Positions 26,156 through 34,148 of a stretch of 64,000 nt of DNA are shown here, piece after piece; the stretch's first letter is position 1, and every line of letters begins with the position of its first letter. The notes beneath the pieces were generated by a model. It saw only the letters and a program-made list of their open reading frames with translations, was not told where the DNA came from and ran no database searches. Source of the stretch: Streptomyces sp. VRA16 Mangrove soil (GTDB lineage: Bacteria > Actinomycetota > Actinomycetes > Streptomycetales > Streptomycetaceae); the NCBI RefSeq assembly GCF_017377775.1, contig NZ_JAFVLN010000006.1:434001-498000 (forward strand), given 5' to 3'. A program made the translations under genes and the position numbers.

Positions 26156-26195
26156 GGGCCACCGGCACGATTCGCGCGTCTGAGAGAATTGATAC

Positions 26196-27521
26196 GTGAT
26201 CTCTCGAATCGATCTGCGTGGCGCCGCCCTCCCCGAGGGTCAGGCCCTGCGCTCGCTGCTGCCCCGTGCCGACTTCGACGTCTCGGCCGCCCTGGAGAAG
26301 GTGCGCCCGATCTGCGAGGACGTGCATCATCGTGGCGACGCGGCACTGATCGACTTCGCGGAGAAATTCGACGGCGTGCGGCTGGAGTCCGTGCGGGTCC
26401 CCGCCGAGGCCCTGGAGAAGGCCCTCGTCGAGCTCGACCCCGAGGTGCGCGCGGCCCTGGAGGAGTCCATCCGCCGCGCCCGCATCGTCCACCGCGAGCA
26501 GCGCCGTACCAGCCACACCACCCAGGTCGTCCCAGGCGGCACCGTCACCGAGAAGTGGGTGCCGGTCGACCGCGTCGGTCTGTACGCGCCCGGCGGCCGG
26601 GCCGTCTACCCGTCCTCCGTGATCATGGACACCGTTCCGGCGCAGGAGGCCGGGGTGCCCTCGATCGCGCTGGCCTCCCCGGCCCAGAAGGAGTTCGGCG
26701 GCCTGCCGCACCCGACGATCCTGGCGGCCTGCGCGCTGCTCGGCGTCGACGAGGTGTACGCGGCCGGCGGCGCCACCGCCGTCGCGATGTTCGCGTACGG
26801 CACCGAGTCCTGCCCGCCGGCGAACATGGTCGCCGGTCCGGGCAACATCTGGGTGGCCGCCGCCAAGCGCTACTTCACCGGCGTCATCGGCATCGACTCC
26901 GAGGCGGGCCCGACCGAGATCGCCGTCCTGGCGGACGCGACGGCCGACCCGGTGCACGTCGCCGCCGACCTGATCAGCCAGGCCGAGCACGACCCGCTGG
27001 CCGCGTCCGTCCTGGTCACCGACTCCGCTGAGCTCGCCGACGGCGTGGCCAAGGAGCTGGCGGCGCAGGTCGCCGTCGCCAAGCACCGCGAGGAGCGGAT
27101 CGTCCCCGCCCTCACCGGCAAGCAGTCCGCGATCGTCCTCGTCGACTCGGTCGACGACGGCCTGGCGGTGGTCAACGCGTACGGGGCCGAGCACCTGGAG
27201 ATCCAGACCGCCGACGCCGCCGCGGTCGCGGAGCGGGTGTGCAACGCGGGCGCGGTGTTCGTCGGCCCGTACGCCCCGGTCTCCCTCGGCGACTACGCGG
27301 CGGGCTCGAACCACGTGCTGCCCACCGGCGGCTGCGCCTGCCACTCCTCGGGCCTGTCCGTGCAGTCCTTCCTGCGCGGCATCCACGTCGTGGACTACAC
27401 GCGCGACGCGCTCGCCGACATCACCCGCCACGTGGTGACCCTCGCCGAGGCGGAGGACCTGCCCGCGCACGGCTCCGCCCTGAAGGCCCGCTTCGGATGG
27501 AAGGTGCCGGGAGACAAGTGA
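26196..27521 (+). CDS. hisD: Histidinol dehydrogenase
   Basis: 441 residues; catalyses the last two steps of histidine synthesis, oxidising L-histidinol to L-histidine with NAD+. Signature segments: VDRVGLYAPGGRAVYPSSV, the zinc/substrate region VAGPGNIWVAAAKRYF, GPTEIAVLAD, QAEHDPLAAS and the catalytic pair in GAEHLEIQT, plus the terminal HSSGLSVQSF. It heads the his operon; its stop overlaps the hisC GTG (GTGA). A 17-base palindrome lies 41 bases upstream and AGAGA serves as a weak ribosome binding site. Confidence 0.98.
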   Translation: MISRIDLRGAALPEGQALRSLLPRADFDVSAALEKVRPICEDVHHRGDAALIDFAEKFDGVRLESVRVPAEALEKALVELDPEVRAALEESIRRARIVHREQRRTSHTTQVVPGGTVTEKWVPVDRVGLYAPGGRAVYPSSVIMDTVPAQEAGVPSIALASPAQKEFGGLPHPTILAACALLGVDEVYAAGGATAVAMFAYGTESCPPANMVAGPGNIWVAAAKRYFTGVIGIDSEAGPTEIAVLADATADPVHVAADLISQAEHDPLAASVLVTDSAELADGVAKELAAQVAVAKHREERIVPALTGKQSAIVLVDSVDDGLAVVNAYGAEHLEIQTADAAAVAERVCNAGAVFVGPYAPVSLGDYAAGSNHVLPTGGCACHSSGLSVQSFLRGIHVVDYTRDALADITRHVVTLAEAEDLPAHGSALKARFGWKVPGDK

Positions 27522-28636
27522 CCAGCATCGACGACCTTCCCGTACGGGACGAGCTGCGCGGCAAGTCCCCTTACGGAGCACCCCAGTTGGACGTGGCCGT
27601 CCGGCTGAACACGAACGAGAACCCGTACCCGCTGCCCGAGCCCCTCGTGCAGCGGATCGCCGAGCGCGTCGCCGAGGCCGCCCGCACCCTCAACCGCTAC
27701 CCGGACCGGGACGCGGTCGAGCTGCGCACGGAACTGGCCCGCTATCTGACGCGTACGACCGGCTACGAGGTCACGCGCGAGCACGTCTGGGCGGCCAACG
27801 GGTCGAACGAGGTGCTCCAGCAGCTCCTCCAGGCCTTCGGCGGCCCCGGCCGCACGGCCCTCGGCTTCGAGCCCTCGTACTCGATGCACCCGCTGCTCGC
27901 CCGCGGCACCAACACGAACTGGGCCAGCGCCCCGCGCAAGGACGACTTCTCGCTCGACGTGCCGGGCGCGATCGAGGCGATCCGCACGCACAGGCCGAGC
28001 GTCGTCTTCATCACCAGCCCCAACAACCCGACGGGCAACGCGGTGGCCCGTGCGGACGTCCTCGCCCTGTACGAGGCCGCCGGGCGCGACGCGATCGTCA
28101 TCGTCGACGAGGCGTACACCGAGTTCAGCCACGGCGAGTCGCTGCTCTCGCTGCTCGAAGGCCGGCCGAACCTGGTCATCTCGCGCACCATGTCCAAGGC
28201 GTTCGGCGCCGCCGGACTGCGCCTCGGGTACCTGGCCGCCGACCCGGCCGTGGTCGACGCCGTCCAACTGGTGCGTCTGCCCTACCACTTGTCGGCCGTC
28301 AACCAGGCGACGGCGCTCGCCGCCCTGGAGTACACCGACACCCTGCTCCAGTACGTGGAGCAGCTGAAGGCCGAACGCGACCGCGTGGTCGCCGAGTTGA
28401 AGGGCCTCGGCTTCGACGTGACCGTCGCCGACGCCAACTTCATCCAGTTCGGAGTCTTCCAAGACCCGCACGCCGTCTGGCAGTTCATCCTCGACCGCGG
28501 AGTCCTCATCCGTGACAACGGGGTGCCGGGACGCCTGCGGATGTCGGTCGGCACCCCCGAGGAGAACGACGCGTTCCTGGACGCGGCCCGCGAAGTGAAG
28601 AAGACCCAAATGAACAGTCAGGAGCGGGGCGCATGA
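27518..28636 (+). CDS. hisC: Histidinol-phosphate aminotransferase
   Basis: 372-residue PLP enzyme that converts imidazole-acetol phosphate plus glutamate to L-histidinol phosphate. Motifs of fold-type I aminotransferases: RLNTNENPYPLPE, ANGSNEVLQQLL, SPNNPTGNA, IVDEAYTEF and the PLP-binding Lys in SRTMSKAFGAAGLRLGY. The GTG start overlaps hisD and its stop overlaps hisB (ATGA), so the three are translationally coupled. Confidence 0.97.
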   Translation: MTSIDDLPVRDELRGKSPYGAPQLDVAVRLNTNENPYPLPEPLVQRIAERVAEAARTLNRYPDRDAVELRTELARYLTRTTGYEVTREHVWAANGSNEVLQQLLQAFGGPGRTALGFEPSYSMHPLLARGTNTNWASAPRKDDFSLDVPGAIEAIRTHRPSVVFITSPNNPTGNAVARADVLALYEAAGRDAIVIVDEAYTEFSHGESLLSLLEGRPNLVISRTMSKAFGAAGLRLGYLAADPAVVDAVQLVRLPYHLSAVNQATALAALEYTDTLLQYVEQLKAERDRVVAELKGLGFDVTVADANFIQFGVFQDPHAVWQFILDRGVLIRDNGVPGRLRMSVGTPEENDAFLDAAREVKKTQMNSQERGA

Positions 28637-29226
28637 GCCGCGTAGGACGAGTAGAGCGCACCACCAAGGAGACCTCCGTTCTCGTCGAGATCGACCTCGA
28701 CGGCAGCGGCAAGGTCGACGTGTCGACCGGCGTCGGCTTCTACGACCACATGCTCGACCAGCTCGGCCGCCACGGCCTCTTCGACCTCACGGTCAAGACC
28801 GAGGGCGACCTGCACATCGACTCGCACCACACGATCGAGGACACCGCCCTCGCCCTCGGCGCCGCCTTCAAGCAGGCGCTCGGCGACAAGGTCGGCATCT
28901 ACCGCTTCGGCAACTGCACGGTGCCGCTGGACGAGTCCCTCGCCCAGGTGACCGTCGACCTCTCCGGCCGTCCGTACCTCGTGCACACCGAGCCCGAGAA
29001 CATGGCGCCGATGATCGGCGAGTACGACACGACGATGACCCGGCACATCCTGGAGTCGTTCGTCGCGCAGGCCCAGATCGCCCTGCACGTCCACGTCCCG
29101 TACGGGCGCAACGCGCACCACATCGTGGAGTGCCAGTTCAAGGCCCTCGCCCGCGCCCTGCGGTACGCCAGTGAGCGTGACCCGCGCGCGGCCGGCATCC
29201 TCCCGTCCACGAAGGGTGCGCTCTAG
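28633..29226 (+). CDS. hisB: Imidazoleglycerol-phosphate dehydratase
   Basis: 197 residues, the monofunctional form without the phosphatase domain found in enterobacteria. Metal-binding His/Glu clusters are GVGFYDHMLDQLGRHG, DSHHTIEDTALALG, FVAQAQIALHVHVPYG and NAHHIVECQFKALARAL. It dehydrates imidazoleglycerol phosphate to the acetol phosphate used by HisC. Starts within the hisC stop; the small membrane protein gene follows 2 bases after its stop. Confidence 0.98.
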   Translation: MSRVGRVERTTKETSVLVEIDLDGSGKVDVSTGVGFYDHMLDQLGRHGLFDLTVKTEGDLHIDSHHTIEDTALALGAAFKQALGDKVGIYRFGNCTVPLDESLAQVTVDLSGRPYLVHTEPENMAPMIGEYDTTMTRHILESFVAQAQIALHVHVPYGRNAHHIVECQFKALARALRYASERDPRAAGILPSTKGAL

Positions 29227-29228
29227 CC

Positions 29229-29393
29229 ATGAACGGCCTCGCGACCGTCCTCATCCTCATTGGCCTCTTCCTGGTCGGCGGCATCATCTCGTTCGTCAAG
29301 CAGGGCATGGGCAAGAGCCTCATCACGCTCCTCTCGATCGGCGCGGGCATGTGCCTGATCGCGGGCGTGCTGCGGCTCGACTACTGGAACTGA
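29229..29393 (+). CDS. Small membrane protein inside the his operon (54 aa)
   Basis: Encodes MNGLATVLILIGLFLVGGII, a short basic linker (SFVKQGMGKS), a second hydrophobic helix (LITLLSIGAGMCLIAGVL) and a tail RLDYWN. It is a two-helix membrane protein beginning 2 bases after hisB and ending 16 bases before hisH, so it is certainly read through with the his genes. No function is known to me; its retention in a tightly packed biosynthetic operon is notable. Confidence 0.85.
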   Translation: MNGLATVLILIGLFLVGGIISFVKQGMGKSLITLLSIGAGMCLIAGVLRLDYWN

Positions 29394-29409
29394 CAGGCCG
29401 GTACCTGCC

Positions 29410-30057
29410 ATGACTACTCCGTTGAGCAAGAAGGTCGTCGTCTTCGACTACGGCTTCGGGAACGTGCGCTCCGCCGAGCGCGCCCTCGCCCGCGCGGGCG
29501 CCGACGTCGAGATCACCCGCGACTTCGACAAGGCCATGAACGCCGACGGGCTCCTGGTCCCCGGCGTCGGCGCCTTCGCCGCCTGCATGCAGGGGCTGAA
29601 GGAGGCCCGCGGCGACTGGATCGTCGGCCGGCGCCTGTCCGGCGGCCGCCCCGTGATGGGCATCTGCGTCGGCATGCAGATCCTGTTCGCGCGCGGCATC
29701 GAGCACGGCGTCGAGGCCGAGGGCCTCGACGAGTGGCCCGGCGTCGTCGAGCCGCTCAAGGCCGACGTCGTCCCGCACATGGGCTGGAACACCGTCGAAG
29801 CGCCCGCCGACTCCCAGCTGTTCGCCGGCCTCGACGCCGACGAGCGCTACTACTTCGTGCACTCGTACGCCGTTCAGCACTGGGAGCTGGAGGTCCACAA
29901 CCCCAACCTGCGAGCGCCCAAGGTCACCTGGGCCACCCACGGCGAGCCGTTCGTCGCCGCCGTCGAGAACGGCGCGCTGTGGGCGACGCAGTTCCACCCC
30001 GAGAAGTCCGGCGACGCCGGAGCCCAGCTGTTGAAGAACTGGATCGGAAGCCTCTAA
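29410..30057 (+). CDS. hisH: Imidazole glycerol phosphate synthase, glutaminase subunit
   Basis: 215-residue class I glutamine amidotransferase that delivers ammonia to HisF. It begins VVVFDYGFGNVRSAERAL; the oxyanion segment is VPGVGAFAACMQGL, the catalytic Cys lies in GICVGMQILF and the His/Glu pair in QFHPEKSGDAG. It precedes priA by 3 bases. A Tyr-Phe rich segment (DERYYFVHSYA) is typical of HisH. HisF, its partner, is two genes downstream. Confidence 0.97.
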   Translation: MTTPLSKKVVVFDYGFGNVRSAERALARAGADVEITRDFDKAMNADGLLVPGVGAFAACMQGLKEARGDWIVGRRLSGGRPVMGICVGMQILFARGIEHGVEAEGLDEWPGVVEPLKADVVPHMGWNTVEAPADSQLFAGLDADERYYFVHSYAVQHWELEVHNPNLRAPKVTWATHGEPFVAAVENGALWATQFHPEKSGDAGAQLLKNWIGSL

Positions 30058-30060
30058 GCC

Positions 30061-30801
30061 ATGGCCCCTTCTGTTAACCACGCGCTCGAACTCCTCCCCG
30101 CGGTCGACGTCCGTGACGGCCAGGCGGTCCGCCTCGTCCATGGCGAGTCCGGCTCCGAGACCTCCTACGGATCCCCCCTGGAGGCCGCCCTCGCCTGGCA
30201 GAACGCCGGTGCCGAGTGGCTGCACCTGGTCGACCTCGACGCCGCGTTCGGCACCGGCGACAACCGCGCGCTGATCCGCGAGGTCAGCCAGGCCATGGAC
30301 ATCAAGGTCGAGCTGTCCGGCGGCATCCGCGACGACGACACGCTCGCCGCCGCCCTCGCCACCGGCTGCACCCGCGTCAACCTCGGCACCGCCGCCCTGG
30401 AGACCCCCGAGTGGGTCGCCAAGGTCATCGCCGAGCACGGCGACAAGATCGCGGTCGGCCTCGACGTGCGCGGCACCACGCTGCGCGGCCGCGGCTGGAC
30501 CCGCGACGGCGGCGACCTGTACGAGACCCTTGAGCGTCTCAACGCCGAGGGCTGCTCCCGCTACGTCGTCACCGACATCGCCAAGGACGGCACGCTGCAG
30601 GGCCCGAACCTGGAGCTCCTGAAGAACGTCTGCGCGGCCACCGACCGCCCGGTCGTCGCCTCGGGCGGCGTCTCCTCCCTCGACGACCTGCGCGCCATCG
30701 CCGAGCTCGTGCCGCTGGGCGTCGAGGGCTCCATCGTCGGCAAGGCGCTGTACGCCAAGGCGTTCACCCTGGAGGAGGCGCTGGAGGCGGTCTCCGTATG
30801 A
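30061..30801 (+). CDS. priA: Bifunctional phosphoribosyl isomerase A (HisA/TrpF activities)
   Basis: 246-residue (beta/alpha)8 barrel. The catalytic acids lie in LLPAVDVRDGQAVRLVHG and VVTDIAKDGTLQGPN; GGIRDDDTL and SGGVSSLDDLR hold the two phosphate ends. In actinobacteria this enzyme isomerises both ProFAR (histidine) and phosphoribosyl-anthranilate (tryptophan). No trpF lies beside the trp genes in this window, which supports the dual role. Four-base overlap (ATGA) with the RidA gene. Confidence 0.96.
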   Translation: MAPSVNHALELLPAVDVRDGQAVRLVHGESGSETSYGSPLEAALAWQNAGAEWLHLVDLDAAFGTGDNRALIREVSQAMDIKVELSGGIRDDDTLAAALATGCTRVNLGTAALETPEWVAKVIAEHGDKIAVGLDVRGTTLRGRGWTRDGGDLYETLERLNAEGCSRYVVTDIAKDGTLQGPNLELLKNVCAATDRPVVASGGVSSLDDLRAIAELVPLGVEGSIVGKALYAKAFTLEEALEAVSV

Positions 30802-31214
30802 CCTCCTCCGGTGAGGTGCGGCGGATCTCCTCGAACGTGCCGTTCGAGGAGACCGTCGGGTACTCGCGCGCGGTGGAACTGCCCAACGGCCTGGTCCTGG
30901 TGTCCGGCTGCACGTCCGTGGTGAACGGCGCGATCGACGCCGGCACCCCGTACGAGCAGACGGTCAACGCCTTCCAGGTCGCCTTCGATGCCCTGGAGAC
31001 CCTGGGCCTGGGCCGCGACGCCGTCGTCCGCACCCGCATGTACATCACTCACGCGCGGGACGTGGACGAGGTGGGCCGTGCCCACAAGGAGCTGTTCGAC
31101 GCAGTCCGCCCCGCCGCGTCCATGCTGATCGTCTCCGGCTTCATCGACCCGTCGCTGGTCGTCGAGGTCGAGGTCGAGGCGTACCGCCAAGAAAGGGGTG
31201 AGGGCACGTCATGA
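30798..31214 (+). CDS. RidA family protein
   Basis: 138-residue YjgF/YER057c/UK114 fold. Family landmarks: GYSRAVELPNGLVLVSGCT near residue 20-38 and TRMYITHARDVDEVGRAH. RidA proteins hydrolyse reactive enamines/imines, but the critical Arg of true RidA (in the xxxR-x-C/A-V context near residue 105) is not obvious: the equivalent stretch reads AASMLIVSGFIDPSLVVEVE. It overlaps priA and hisF by 4 bases on both sides. A chaperone or imine-clearing role in the histidine pathway is inference. Confidence 0.88.
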   Translation: MTSSGEVRRISSNVPFEETVGYSRAVELPNGLVLVSGCTSVVNGAIDAGTPYEQTVNAFQVAFDALETLGLGRDAVVRTRMYITHARDVDEVGRAHKELFDAVRPAASMLIVSGFIDPSLVVEVEVEAYRQERGEGTS

Positions 31215-31966
31215 GCCTCGCCGTACGCGTCATCCCCTGCCTCGACGTCGACAACGGCCGCGTCGTCAAGGGCGTCAACTTCCAGAACCTGCGCGACGCG
31301 GGCGACCCCGTCGAGATGGCGAAGGTGTACGACGCCGAGGGCGCCGACGAGCTGACGTTCCTGGACATCACCGCCTCCTCCGGCAACCGCGAGACCACGT
31401 ACGACGTGGTGCGCCGCACCGCCGAGCAGGTCTTCATCCCGCTCACGGTCGGCGGCGGCGTGCGCACCGCCGAGGACGTCGACAAGCTGCTGCGCGCGGG
31501 CGCGGACAAGGTCGGCGTGAACACGGCGGCGATCGCCCGCCCCGACCTGATCCGCGAGATCGCCGAGCGTTTCGGCCGTCAGGTGCTCGTCCTGTCCGTG
31601 GACGCGCGCCGAACGGAGTCGGGTTCCTTCGAGGTCACGACCCACGGCGGCCGCAAGTCCGCGGGCATCGACGCCGTCGAATGGGCGCACCAGGCCGCCG
31701 AGCTGGGCGCGGGCGAGATCCTGCTCAACTCGATGGACGCCGACGGCACCAAGGACGGCTACGACATCGAGATGATCGAGGCCGTGCGGGGGCACGTCTC
31801 GGTGCCGGTGATCGCCTCCGGCGGGGCCGGGCGGCTCGAACACTTCGCGCCCGCCGTCGCGGCGGGCGCCGACGCGGTGCTCGCGGCCTCCGTCTTCCAC
31901 TTCGGTGATCTGCGCATCGGCGAGGTCAAGTCGTCGCTGCGGGCCGCCGGGCACCCCGTGCGCTGA
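31211..31966 (+). CDS. hisF: Imidazole glycerol phosphate synthase, cyclase subunit
   Basis: 251-residue (beta/alpha)8 barrel that, with HisH, makes imidazole glycerol phosphate and AICAR. Catalytic Asp residues are in VIPCLDVDNGRVVKGVNF and VLSVDARRTES; phosphate loops are VGGGVRTAEDV and ASGGAGRLEHF. It overlaps the RidA gene (ATGA) and is the last gene of this operon; hisI is separated at 38059 and hisG/hisE are not in the window. Confidence 0.98.
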   Translation: MSLAVRVIPCLDVDNGRVVKGVNFQNLRDAGDPVEMAKVYDAEGADELTFLDITASSGNRETTYDVVRRTAEQVFIPLTVGGGVRTAEDVDKLLRAGADKVGVNTAAIARPDLIREIAERFGRQVLVLSVDARRTESGSFEVTTHGGRKSAGIDAVEWAHQAAELGAGEILLNSMDADGTKDGYDIEMIEAVRGHVSVPVIASGGAGRLEHFAPAVAAGADAVLAASVFHFGDLRIGEVKSSLRAAGHPVR

Positions 31967-32066
31967 GCGCCCCCGGCTGTACGGGAGCACAGTGTCGTAG
32001 GGCACCGGCTGGGTCCTGGCCCAACCGGTGCTGCGCCGCGGGCCGTTCCTGCCTACCGTGGCCCGA

Positions 32067-34028
32067 GTGACCGCGAGAGCCGTGCTGTTGCTGACCGCCG
32101 CCGCGTACGAGGCCGACCCGCAGGGCCCCGGCGTCGACGCCGGGCTCGTGCTGCGGGCCGCGGCGGCGGCCGGGCTCGACACGCGGGCCCTGGACGACGC
32201 AGGGCGCGCGGGCCTGACCCGCTCCGCGGACGGACGGCTGCGCCTGCCCGATCCGCGCGCCCGGTACACGGCGGAGCCACCCGCCCGCCGCAGGGCCGCG
32301 CACCGGTGCCTCTCCGACGCCGCGACGGGGGAGCGGCAGCGGGTGGCGGGCCTGCTGCACCGGGCGCTCGCGACGCCGTGTCCCGACGAGCGGCTCGGCA
32401 CCGAACTCGCCGCCGCCGCACGGCAGCCGGGCCCGCCCACGGGGGAGCGGGCCACGGCCGCCGCGCTCGCCGCCGGGCTCACGGCGGACCCTGCGGTGCG
32501 CGCCGAGCGGCTGGTCACCGCGGCCGAGCTGTTCCGGCGCGCGGGGCGGTTCGCGCGGGCCCGTGAACTCCTCGACGGCGTAGGCGAGTTGGCGCCGCCC
32601 TCGGCGGTGCGCGGGTACGCCGCGCTGGTGCACGGACTGCTCGCCCTGCGCGACGGCCCGGTGGCCGACGCCCGGGAGTCCCTGCTGCTGGCCGCCGCGC
32701 TCTGCGCCCCCGGCCCGGCCCTCGATGCCCGCCTCGCGGCCGCGGAGGCGGCCTGGGCGCTCGGTGACGCGCAGGGGTACCGGGAGGTCGTCGGGGTGCG
32801 GGGCGCGCCGCCGGGACCCGGCGCCGTGCTCGACTACCGCCTCGGCATGTCCGCCTCGCTCGGCGAACGGTTCCGGGCCGGACGCGCCGCCCTGACCCGG
32901 GTCGTCGAGCGGGCCGCGAGCCGGGCGGAGGACGAGCCCGCGGCCCTGCTGCGGGCCGGGGCCGCGGCCCTCGTCGCCGGGAACATCGAGGCCGCCTGCC
33001 GGATCGGCGCCGGCGCGCTCGCCGCCGCCCGCGCCCGGGACGCCGGAACCGACGTGCCGCGCGCCCTGGAACTGCTCGCGTACGGCGAACTGCGCGCGGG
33101 CCGCCACGCGCGGGCCAGGGCCCACGCGGAGGAGGGCCTGCGCACCGCCCGCGCCACCGGCCAGCGCAATCTCGTCGCGGGTCAGCACGCGGTCCTCGCC
33201 CTCGTCGCCTCCCTCGACTCCGACGCCGGTACCGTCGCGCACCACGCGGACGCCGCCCAGCACATCGCCGCCCGGCACGGCCTCGTCCAGACCGAGACCC
33301 TCGCCCAGTGGGCGCTCGCCCGCGCCGATCTGGCACGCGGCCGGGCCGCCGAGGCGGTGGCCAGGCTCGGCCCGCTCGTCGCGCCGGGGCCGCGACGCGG
33401 GCACTTCGCGGTACGGATGCTCGCGGTGCCCTGTTTCGTGGAGGCGGCGGCGCTCGCCGGTGAGCCGGGCGGGGCGCGGGCGGCCGTCGCCGAGTTCACG
33501 GTGTGGGCCGAGCGCGGGTACGACCCGCAGGCCCCCGCCCAACTCGCCCGCTGCAGGGCCCTGTTCGACCCCTCCGACGAGCTGTTCGGCGCGGCCCTGG
33601 ACCGTCACGACCGCGCGGGCGGCGACTTCGAGCGGGCCCGCACCGCCGCCCTGTACGGCAAGTGGCTGCGCCGCACCCGTAGGCCCGCCCGCGCCCGTGC
33701 GCTGCTGCGCGACGCCCTGATCGCCTTCGAGCGGTGCGGCGCCGCGGTCTGGGCCGCGCAGACGGCGGCCGAGCTGCGCGCCACCGGAGAGGCCCCGGCC
33801 GGTACCCAACCCGCCGGTGAGCTGGGGGAGTTGACGCCGCAGCAGCTGCGCATCGCCCGCTGGGTCGCCGAGGGTGACACCAACCGCGAGGTGGCCCGCC
33901 GGCTTTCGGTCAGCCCGCGGACCGTCGACCACCATCTGCGCAATGTCTTCGCCCGGCTCGGTGTGCGCTCCCGTGTCGAGCTGGCCCGGCTCGTGCACCG
34001 CGCGGAACGGCCGGCCGCCACCCTCTGA
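32067..34028 (+). CDS. LuxR-family regulator lacking the usual ATPase domain
   Basis: 653 residues from the GTG at 32067 (GTGs at 32058 and 32028 are also in frame; none has a clear ribosome binding site). The C-terminus is a LuxR helix-turn-helix: LTPQQLRIARWVAEGDTNRE, VARRLSVSPRTVDHHLRNVF and ARLGVRSRVELARL. The body is a tetratricopeptide-like helical array (about residues 130-560). The N-terminus resembles the region that in large LAL regulators follows the NTPase (a winged segment, GRLRLPDPRARYTAEPPARR), yet no Walker A or B is present, so it seems to be a shortened LAL protein. Target genes unknown; it follows hisF by 100 bases. Confidence 0.82.
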   Translation: MTARAVLLLTAAAYEADPQGPGVDAGLVLRAAAAAGLDTRALDDAGRAGLTRSADGRLRLPDPRARYTAEPPARRRAAHRCLSDAATGERQRVAGLLHRALATPCPDERLGTELAAAARQPGPPTGERATAAALAAGLTADPAVRAERLVTAAELFRRAGRFARARELLDGVGELAPPSAVRGYAALVHGLLALRDGPVADARESLLLAAALCAPGPALDARLAAAEAAWALGDAQGYREVVGVRGAPPGPGAVLDYRLGMSASLGERFRAGRAALTRVVERAASRAEDEPAALLRAGAAALVAGNIEAACRIGAGALAAARARDAGTDVPRALELLAYGELRAGRHARARAHAEEGLRTARATGQRNLVAGQHAVLALVASLDSDAGTVAHHADAAQHIAARHGLVQTETLAQWALARADLARGRAAEAVARLGPLVAPGPRRGHFAVRMLAVPCFVEAAALAGEPGGARAAVAEFTVWAERGYDPQAPAQLARCRALFDPSDELFGAALDRHDRAGGDFERARTAALYGKWLRRTRRPARARALLRDALIAFERCGAAVWAAQTAAELRATGEAPAGTQPAGELGELTPQQLRIARWVAEGDTNREVARRLSVSPRTVDHHLRNVFARLGVRSRVELARLVHRAERPAATL

Positions 34029-34148
34029 GCACCCCGTCCACCACATCGTTTCCTTCTGGGGGCTGGAGACCGACCAGACGGTATGTCATTCTGCGGGCTC
34101 CGGGGCCGGGCTGCCGCGCCCCGGCGCGAGCCGAACCGTGGAGGACCG

